DNA of 10,370 bases from Actinomycetota bacterium (GTDB taxonomy: Bacteria; Actinomycetota; Thermoleophilia; Solirubrobacterales; Thermoleophilaceae), in NCBI GenBank assembly GCA_005885165.1, contig VAXR01000037.1, positions 1 to 10,370 of the forward strand, written 5' to 3'. Below, piece after piece: positions 5,981 to 10,370 of the stretch (the stretch's first letter is position 1; each line of letters opens with the position of its first letter). The position numbers and the translations under genes were made by a program. A model generated the notes under the pieces. It did not search any database. It was not told the DNA's origin and saw nothing but the letters and a program-made list of their open reading frames with translations.

Positions 5981-7834
5981 TCAGCCGCAGAGCTGGCGCT
6001 CGGCGCGCTGCGGCTCCGGCGGCAGGCGGAACGATCGCAGGCGCCAGGCGACACCGATGTTCGAGACGAACCGGTCGAACGTGAGCGGCCCGTCGACCGC
6101 CTTCAGGATCTCGCGCAGGTGCGAGCAGCGCAGCGCGCGCCGTGCCTCCGCGACCGACCGGAGCCTGGAGAGCCTGCGCCCCGTGCGCGATCCAAGGTCG
6201 GCGTAGCGGGCGACCACCCACGCGAGCGGCAGGCCCTTCTCGTGGCCCGCCCGGTAGCGCACGGGCCATACGCGGCCGTTCGGGCCCATCTCGGGCCGGA
6301 AATCGAGCCGCGCCGCGATCGCGTCGGCGAGCCCGTGGCGGTCGACGATCGTCACGCGGTGGCCGGCGCTGTACGAAACGAGGCCGACTGCGAAGAACGC
6401 CCCGACGACCCGGTTGCGAAGGGAGCGGTTCGGCGGAGGGTTCGGGTAGAGGGGGTCCCGGCCGAGCGGGCGTACGTGGGGGTTGAGCTCGACGACGGCG
6501 CGCTCGCCCACCCGCCGGCGCAGCACGAGCCCGGCGCGGATCTGCCCGGTGAGGCGGTAGTCGGCCACCGTGACCGGGTGGCCGTTGTGCGAGCTCGCCA
6601 CGTAGAACGCGCGCTCGTCGACGAAGCGCCGGAGCGCCACGGGATAGCCGGGGTAGCGCTCGCGCAGCTCTAGCCCTGCGACCAGCGACCAGGCGAACGC
6701 CGCGCTCGCGAGCCCCACCGCGACCCGCGACCAGCGCGCCGGTGCGACCACCAGCACGGGCAGCAGGACCCCGAACAGGCCGGGGAGGAAGAGCCGTCCG
6801 TGCATGAAGTCGCCGCCTACCCGGACCACGTACAGCGAGTGGACGAGGCCGCAGATCACGGGCGCCGCCGCCACCGCCAGCGTGCCCCTTTGCCAGCGGC
6901 GCCGGCGCCATTCGACACCGGCGAGCACTGCCGCCGCGGCGAGCGGCACGTACAGCGCGTACGGCCCAACGAAGTCCTTGAGGTACGCCCACCCGCGCGA
7001 CCAGTCGGCCTTGCCCGCCTCCTTCGCTATCGCCGTGTTCGGCACCAGCGCCGCGAAGTAGCCCATGCGGAAGAGCTGGTACGCGACCGGGAGCAGAAGC
7101 GCCCAGCCCACGAGGCGCGTGCGCGCGAGGCGCTTGCCCGCCGGCGCGAGCAGCGCCAGGACCACAAGGAAGCCGAGGCTGAAGACGCCGAGGTCCGGGC
7201 GGATCAGCGGGCCGATGCCGATCAGAAGCGCGGCGGGGACGGGGCGGGCCCACCACGGCGGTGGGTCGCCGGCGGCGGTGGCCATGCGCGCGAGGGCGAG
7301 GAAGGCGGCGCCGAGCCAGGCGAAGACGAGGCCCGTCTCGAGGCCGGAGGTGGCGAAGTCCCAGACCGGCGAGATCGAGGCGAACACGATCGCTCCCACC
7401 GGCAGCGCCACTGAACGCCCGGGGCCGCCCGATCGCGCGCTCTCCGAGCGCCAGAGGAGAAGCGCCCCGACGGCGCCGCAGGCGAGGCCGGCGACCGTCA
7501 GCGCGAGGCCGATCGCCACGGCGGTCCACGGCAGGTTGAAGTCGAGCAAGCCGTGAACCGCTGCCAGGATCGCGACCCACAGCGGACTGGTGTAGGCCTC
7601 GACGCGCTCGCCCGCGTTGAACACGGGCCCCAGTCCGTGCAGGAGGTTGTCGACCACGCGAAAGTCGATGTAGGCGTCGTCGGCGGCCCACCGCCGCGAC
7701 CACCCCAGTACCGCCAGGAGCAGGACCGGCAGGCCGATGGCGGCGGTCGCCGGGTCGCGGCGCGTGAGACGGTCCGCGAGGGTCGCGACCGGGCGCGGTC
7801 GCGCTCGCGCCGATCCGGCCGCGCCGGCGCTCAC
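5981..7834 (-). CDS. AftB/ZomB-like polytopic membrane glycosyltransferase
   Basis: This 617-residue protein has about ten hydrophobic segments between residues 30 and 390 and a soluble C-terminal part of roughly 230 residues, the layout of GT-C lipid-linked-sugar transferases. Residues 50-58 (AADDAYIDF) carry the acidic pair in the first extracytoplasmic loop, where GT-C enzymes place their catalytic Asp. SGLET (163-167) and GGDFMHGRLFLP (340-351) resemble mycobacterial AftB, which adds terminal beta-1,2-arabinofuranose from decaprenyl-phosphoryl-arabinose, and the related ZomB proteins. A role in adding arabinose-like sugars to an envelope glycan is inferred from these motifs; donor and acceptor are unknown in this lineage. 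The GTG start overlaps the stop of the upstream phosphoribosyltransferase gene as GTGA (7831-7834), with no good Shine-Dalgarno site, so translation is probably coupled. It looks intact and is the last gene of a leftward operon. Confidence 0.82.
   Translation of the reverse strand: MSAGAAGSARARPRPVATLADRLTRRDPATAAIGLPVLLLAVLGWSRRWAADDAYIDFRVVDNLLHGLGPVFNAGERVEAYTSPLWVAILAAVHGLLDFNLPWTAVAIGLALTVAGLACGAVGALLLWRSESARSGGPGRSVALPVGAIVFASISPVWDFATSGLETGLVFAWLGAAFLALARMATAAGDPPPWWARPVPAALLIGIGPLIRPDLGVFSLGFLVVLALLAPAGKRLARTRLVGWALLLPVAYQLFRMGYFAALVPNTAIAKEAGKADWSRGWAYLKDFVGPYALYVPLAAAAVLAGVEWRRRRWQRGTLAVAAAPVICGLVHSLYVVRVGGDFMHGRLFLPGLFGVLLPVLVVAPARWSRVAVGLASAAFAWSLVAGLELRERYPGYPVALRRFVDERAFYVASSHNGHPVTVADYRLTGQIRAGLVLRRRVGERAVVELNPHVRPLGRDPLYPNPPPNRSLRNRVVGAFFAVGLVSYSAGHRVTIVDRHGLADAIAARLDFRPEMGPNGRVWPVRYRAGHEKGLPLAWVVARYADLGSRTGRRLSRLRSVAEARRALRCSHLREILKAVDGPLTFDRFVSNIGVAWRLRSFRLPPEPQRAERQLCG
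7831..7834 (-). other. GTGA stop/start overlap coupling two genes
   Basis: On the minus strand GTGA contains the GTG start of the AftB-like gene and the TGA stop of the phosphoribosyltransferase gene. No convincing ribosome binding site precedes this GTG, so re-initiation by the ribosome finishing the upstream gene is the likely mode of translation. Confidence 0.75.
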
Positions 7835-8910
7835 TCGACCGGGTCGAGCCGGGGGTTCGGCTTACGCTGGCGCCCGACCTTCGCGCAGGGGCGGCCGTCG
7901 ACCTCCACCACGTCCGCCGTGAAGTCGTTCTGCCCGCGAAGGAGCGACGAGCCAACCCCGTAGGCGTCGACCGGCGCGCCGAGCGATTCGAACAGCCGGA
8001 TCTTTTCGGCGTCGAACCCTCCCGAGGCCACGATCCGGACCCTGTCGTGGCCCGCGTCGTCGAGCGCGGAGCGCACCCGCTCGACCAGCCTCGGGTTGAC
8101 CCCGGTGGGCCGGAACTCGCCCATCTCCCCGAGCAGCGAACGGTCGACGAGGTTCTCCGAGGTGTCGAGGCGCACGCCCCAGAGGTCCTCGCCAAGCGCG
8201 TCGGCCACCTCGAGTGCGGTGCGGACGGAGTCGTTCTCGAAGTCCACCAGGACCGTCACGTTCATCTCGCCGGCGAAGCGCCGTGCGAAGGCGGTTGCGG
8301 CCGCCACGGTGTCGCCGCCGTACGAGGCGATCAGGCCGTGCGGGACCGTGCCAACGCCGCGGCCGCCCCACCACGACGCCTGGGCGTCGGTCGACACCCC
8401 GATCGCTCCCGCCACGTGCGCGGCCCAGCCGTCGCCAGTCTGCACCAGCCAGTGGTCGTGGCGTGCGGGGAAGAAGAGGATCTCCTTGCTTCCGGCGGCG
8501 TCCTTCACCTCGCGCACGTTGCGCATCACCAGTGTGCGACGCGCCATGCAGCCGAGGTAGACGGTCTCGAGGTGGACGAACAGCGAGTAGTCGCCCTCGA
8601 TCTCCATGACCGTCTCCCAGGGCGAGATGTCGTCGCCCTCGTACAGCGCACGCACCTCCAGCTCGCCCCAGCCGTTCACCCAGCCGGAGTCCCCGGACCG
8701 CCCGGCGCACTCCTTCACGATCGCGACCGCCTCGTCGATCCCGCCGAGGATCGAATGGTCCTTCTGGAACACCTGCATCAGCACCCGCGGGTGCTTGTCC
8801 TCGCCCTCCAGGAGCTCCTTCGTGAAGTTGAAGTAGGCGTCGCTGTAGTAGCCCTCGCGCAAGCGATCGACCGGCAGGCGGAATACGTCCGGGTGCAGCC
8901 GCTCGCGCAC
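7831..8910 (-). CDS. Nicotinate phosphoribosyltransferase-like enzyme
   Basis: The predicted protein has 359 residues and belongs to the NAPRTase/QAPRTase fold. This family transfers the phosphoribosyl group of PRPP to nicotinate, giving nicotinate mononucleotide in cytoplasmic NAD salvage. Seen here: YYSDAYF at 21-27 in the place of the usual N-terminal Tyr motif; GTVPHGLIASYGGD at 187-200, with H191 where nicotinate enzymes have their phosphorylated His; VRLDTSEN at 246-253; IVASGGFD at 293-300; and YGVGSSLL at 317-324. The last three make up the phosphate-binding C-terminal barrel. It is shorter than common bacterial PncB (about 400-490 residues) and closer to the archaeal-like short group, so quinolinate or another base as substrate is not excluded. 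The GTG at 8910 has AGGA 8 nt upstream. The gene starts 28 nt after the HxlR gene and overlaps the AftB-like gene by 4 nt, which points to one operon. Confidence 0.82.
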   Translation of the reverse strand: MRERLHPDVFRLPVDRLREGYYSDAYFNFTKELLEGEDKHPRVLMQVFQKDHSILGGIDEAVAIVKECAGRSGDSGWVNGWGELEVRALYEGDDISPWETVMEIEGDYSLFVHLETVYLGCMARRTLVMRNVREVKDAAGSKEILFFPARHDHWLVQTGDGWAAHVAGAIGVSTDAQASWWGGRGVGTVPHGLIASYGGDTVAAATAFARRFAGEMNVTVLVDFENDSVRTALEVADALGEDLWGVRLDTSENLVDRSLLGEMGEFRPTGVNPRLVERVRSALDDAGHDRVRIVASGGFDAEKIRLFESLGAPVDAYGVGSSLLRGQNDFTADVVEVDGRPCAKVGRQRKPNPRLDPVE

Positions 8911-8918
8911 GCGCGTGA

Positions 8919-8922
8919 TCCT
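8919..8922 (-). promoter_or_regulatory. Ribosome binding site of the phosphoribosyltransferase gene
   Basis: Read on the minus strand this is AGGA, 8 nt before the GTG at 8910. It supports that start rather than a later internal one. Confidence 0.55.
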
Positions 8923-8938
8923 GCCAGGTCGGTGCGGG

Positions 8939-9373
8939 TCAGACCAGGTGGGTTTCGGCGGCCTCGTCGTCGGCCACGGCGGTCTCGCACGAGGGGCACC
9001 ACCAGCGCGCCTCGAGCGCCGTGCCGCACGCGTCGTGGCGGAGGGGCTCCACGCGATCGGAGTGGCGGGCGCCCCAGTCGGCCAGCAGCCGCAGCGCTCC
9101 GGCCAGCTCGCCGCCCGCCTCGGTGAGCTCGTAGGCGAAGCGCGGCGGCCGCCGGCTGTAGGGGTGGGCGACCACGAGCGCCTCGTGCTCGAGGTGCCGG
9201 AGCCGCTGCGTAAGCACGTTGGGCGCGATCCCCGGCAGGGCCTCCTTCAGGTCCCCGAAGCGGTGGGGACCGTCGAGCAGCGCCTCGACGATCAGGAGCG
9301 TCCAGCGGTCGCCGACGCGCTGCAGGGCGGCCTCGAGTGGCGCCGGGGCGGTATCGAGCGGCTGCGCATCCAT
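8939..9373 (-). CDS. HxlR-family winged-helix transcriptional regulator with Cys-rich tail
   Basis: This 144-residue predicted regulator has the HxlR signature: GDRWTLLIVEALLDGPHRFGDL at about 21-42, LPGIAPNVLTQRLRHLE at 46-62 (recognition helix region), the wing around YSRRPPRFAYELTEAG at 72-87, and LADWG at 97-101. The family binds DNA as a dimer, often represses a neighbouring divergent gene, and may sense quinones, aldehydes or redox stress. The N-terminal Cys found in many redox-sensing members is absent. Instead the tail carries H113, C116, C126 and C129 (HDACG, then WWCPSC), a possible zinc site. The ATG at 9373 was chosen because the upstream extension to 9499 would run through the operator and promoter region. 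It is divergent from the HtrA-like protease gene and lies 28 nt upstream of the phosphoribosyltransferase gene, so it probably controls one or both. Confidence 0.88.
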   Translation of the reverse strand: MDAQPLDTAPAPLEAALQRVGDRWTLLIVEALLDGPHRFGDLKEALPGIAPNVLTQRLRHLEHEALVVAHPYSRRPPRFAYELTEAGGELAGALRLLADWGARHSDRVEPLRHDACGTALEARWWCPSCETAVADDEAAETHLV

Positions 9374-9401
9374 GCTCGAAGCGTAGCCGGCATCGTGGCT
9401 G

Positions 9402-9409
9402 TGTATAGT
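9402..9409. promoter_or_regulatory. Overlapping -10-like hexamers for both divergent genes
   Basis: TATAGT (9404-9409) on the plus strand and TATACA (9407 to 9402) on the minus strand share the same TATA core. They stand out in a GC-rich spacer. Predicted starts would give about a 23-nt leader for the HxlR gene and about 73 nt for the protease gene. No good -35 hexamer is seen for either, so these are candidates only. Confidence 0.4.
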
Positions 9410-9430
9410 GACTTGCAATTCGCAACTAAC
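9408..9430. promoter_or_regulatory. Candidate HxlR operator (imperfect inverted repeat)
   Basis: GTGACTTGC, a 5-nt centre (AATTC), and GCAACTAAC pair at 7 of 9 positions, with a perfect TTGC/GCAA core. It lies in the spacer between the HxlR gene and the divergent protease gene and abuts the -10-like hexamers. Spaced inverted repeats beside their own gene are typical of HxlR-family regulators, so autoregulation plus control of the protease gene is a reasonable inference. Confidence 0.5.
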
Positions 9431-9440
9431 CCTAACGCGC

Positions 9441-9454
9441 CCGCTCTGGAGCGG
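9441..9454 (+). other. Small stem-loop in the protease leader
   Basis: CCGCT (9441-9445) and AGCGG (9450-9454) form a 5-bp stem around a CTGG tetraloop, in the predicted 5' leader of the HtrA-like gene, 35 nt before its start codon. It could affect mRNA stability, or be chance in GC-rich DNA. Confidence 0.25.
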
Positions 9455-9477
9455 CAAACCCGGGGCCGCGCGAGACG

Positions 9478-9482
9478 AAGGA
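9478..9482 (+). promoter_or_regulatory. Ribosome binding site of the HtrA-like protease gene
   Basis: AAGGA lies 7 nt before the ATG at 9490, in a purine-rich stretch. It fixes the start and so supports the absence of an N-terminal signal peptide. Confidence 0.6.
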
Positions 9483-9489
9483 AGAGGAC

Positions 9490-10370
9490 ATGGCTGCACT
9501 GGAAGAGCTGACGGAATCGGTCCAGGAAGTGGCCGAGAAGGTGGGATCCGCGGTCGTCGGACTTGGACGTGGATACGGACGCGGATCGGGTGTCGTCGTG
9601 GCGAGCGGTCGCGTGGTGACCAACGCCCACAACATCCGCGGCGACGAGATATCGGTGACGTTCGACGACGGCCGCACGGAGGCCGGCGAGCTGGCGGGCG
9701 CGGATCCGGACGGCGACCTCGCGGTGATCGCGGTCGACACGGGCGATGTGACGCCGGTGGAGATCGGGGCCGCCGAGGAGCTGCAGCCCGGCTCGGTCGT
9801 GTTCGCGCTCGCGAACCCCGGCGGGCGCGGGCTGCGAACGACGCTCGGGCTCGTGTCCGCCACCGAGCGGAGCTTCCGCGGCCCGCGCGGCCGGCGGTTC
9901 CGCGGGGGCATCGAGCACACGGCGCTCTTGCCGCGCGGGTCGTCCGGTGGACCGCTCGTCGACGCGTCCGGACGCCTCGTCGGGATCAACACCCTGCGCG
10001 GCGATGGCGGCCTGATCCTCGCGCTGGCGGCCGACGCCGGCTTCGAGGACCGTATCGAAGCGCTGGCCCGCGGCGAGGCCGTGGCGCGCCCACGGCTCGG
10101 GGTCGCAATCGCTCCGGCGCGGGTGGCGAGGCGACTCAGGCGGGCGGTCGGCCTGCCCGAGCGCGACGGCCTGCTCGTGCACGGCGTCGAACGCGACGGC
10201 CCCGCTGACGTGGCCGGGATCGAGAAGGGCGACCTGCTGGTGGCCGCGGGCGACCGCGACCTCGCACGCGTGGACGACCTGCAGGCGGCGCTCGCGAGCG
10301 CCGAGGCCGGCGGCGAGCTGCGCCTGGTGGCGGTTCGCGGCGTGGACGAGCGGGAAGTAGTGGTGCGGCT
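9490..10370 (+). CDS. HtrA-like trypsin/PDZ serine protease (3' end cut by window)
   Basis: Partial: 293 residues are visible and no stop is reached. The trypsin-like domain covers about residues 10-190, with the triad H47 (TNAHNI), D76 (DPDGDLAVI) and S152 in GSSGGP (150-155), where HtrA/DegP members usually have GNSGGP. A PDZ domain begins near 201 (PRLGVAI) and contains GIEKGDLLVAAGD (243-255), typical of the peptide-binding core of DegP/DegS-type proteases, which degrade or handle misfolded proteins. Unlike most members it shows no signal peptide or membrane anchor: the N terminus is acidic and helical (MAALEELTESVQEVAEKVG), so it may be cytoplasmic. The ATG at 9490 is preceded by AAGGA with 7-nt spacing (9478-9482). 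It is divergent from the HxlR regulator across a spacer with a candidate operator, suggesting stress-responsive control. Confidence 0.85.
   Translation, partial: MAALEELTESVQEVAEKVGSAVVGLGRGYGRGSGVVVASGRVVTNAHNIRGDEISVTFDDGRTEAGELAGADPDGDLAVIAVDTGDVTPVEIGAAEELQPGSVVFALANPGGRGLRTTLGLVSATERSFRGPRGRRFRGGIEHTALLPRGSSGGPLVDASGRLVGINTLRGDGGLILALAADAGFEDRIEALARGEAVARPRLGVAIAPARVARRLRRAVGLPERDGLLVHGVERDGPADVAGIEKGDLLVAAGDRDLARVDDLQAALASAEAGGELRLVAVRGVDEREVVVR

Noticed and set aside
5568..8195. 875-codon minus-strand open frame
   Set aside because: Arg/Ala/Gly/Pro-rich shadow in another frame of the AftB-like and phosphoribosyltransferase genes, with no domain of its own.
9426..9436. CTAACCCTAAC, resembling a telomere repeat
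   Set aside because: Under two copies, single site, at the edge of a promoter region in bacterial-type DNA; most likely chance.

Overview
The window is uniformly GC-rich (roughly 70% by eye) and densely packed, with GTG starts and a Tat-type short protein. It also holds secreted beta-propellers with Ig-like tails, an AftB/ZomB-type membrane glycosyltransferase and an HxlR regulator. Together these suggest an actinobacterial chromosome, most plausibly class Thermoleophilia (Solirubrobacterales or relatives). That placement is inference from gene style, not from a marker gene. I see no rRNA, tRNA, CRISPR array, insertion sequence or phage gene.

Left part (1-4169). A secreted PD40/TolB-like six-repeat propeller protein (minus, 71-1357) is divergent from a small Tat-motif, proline-rich protein (plus, 1469-1969), with a 111-bp spacer that holds two inverted repeats. 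The small gene converges on, and overlaps by 14 nt, the end of the most unusual gene of the window (minus, 1956-4169). That reading frame joins an N-acetylmuramoyl-L-alanine amidase domain to two GT2-like glycosyltransferase domains and a C-terminal membrane helix. The join lies at a GGGG run: with one G fewer, it would become two genes overlapping by ATGA.

Middle (4218-5963). A secreted seven-repeat propeller with an Ig-like domain and a further C-terminal beta domain starts only 48 bp from the amidase/glycosyltransferase gene and is divergent from it. It ends 17 bp from the convergent operon to its right.

Right part (5981-10370). A probable minus-strand operon runs from an HxlR-type regulator with a Cys-rich tail, to a short nicotinate phosphoribosyltransferase-like enzyme, to a polytopic AftB/ZomB-like glycosyltransferase. 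The last two are joined by a 4-nt GTGA stop/start overlap. Divergent from the regulator is an HtrA-like trypsin/PDZ protease with no visible export signal, cut off by the window edge. An imperfect inverted repeat with back-to-back -10-like hexamers lies between regulator and protease and is a good candidate for an operator controlling both directions.

The common theme is the cell envelope: two secreted propellers, a peptidoglycan amidase domain, three glycosyltransferase domains and a protease. No single pathway can be proven. The longest gene-free stretches are the two divergent spacers of 111 and 116 bp, so no region over 300 bp lacks a gene.
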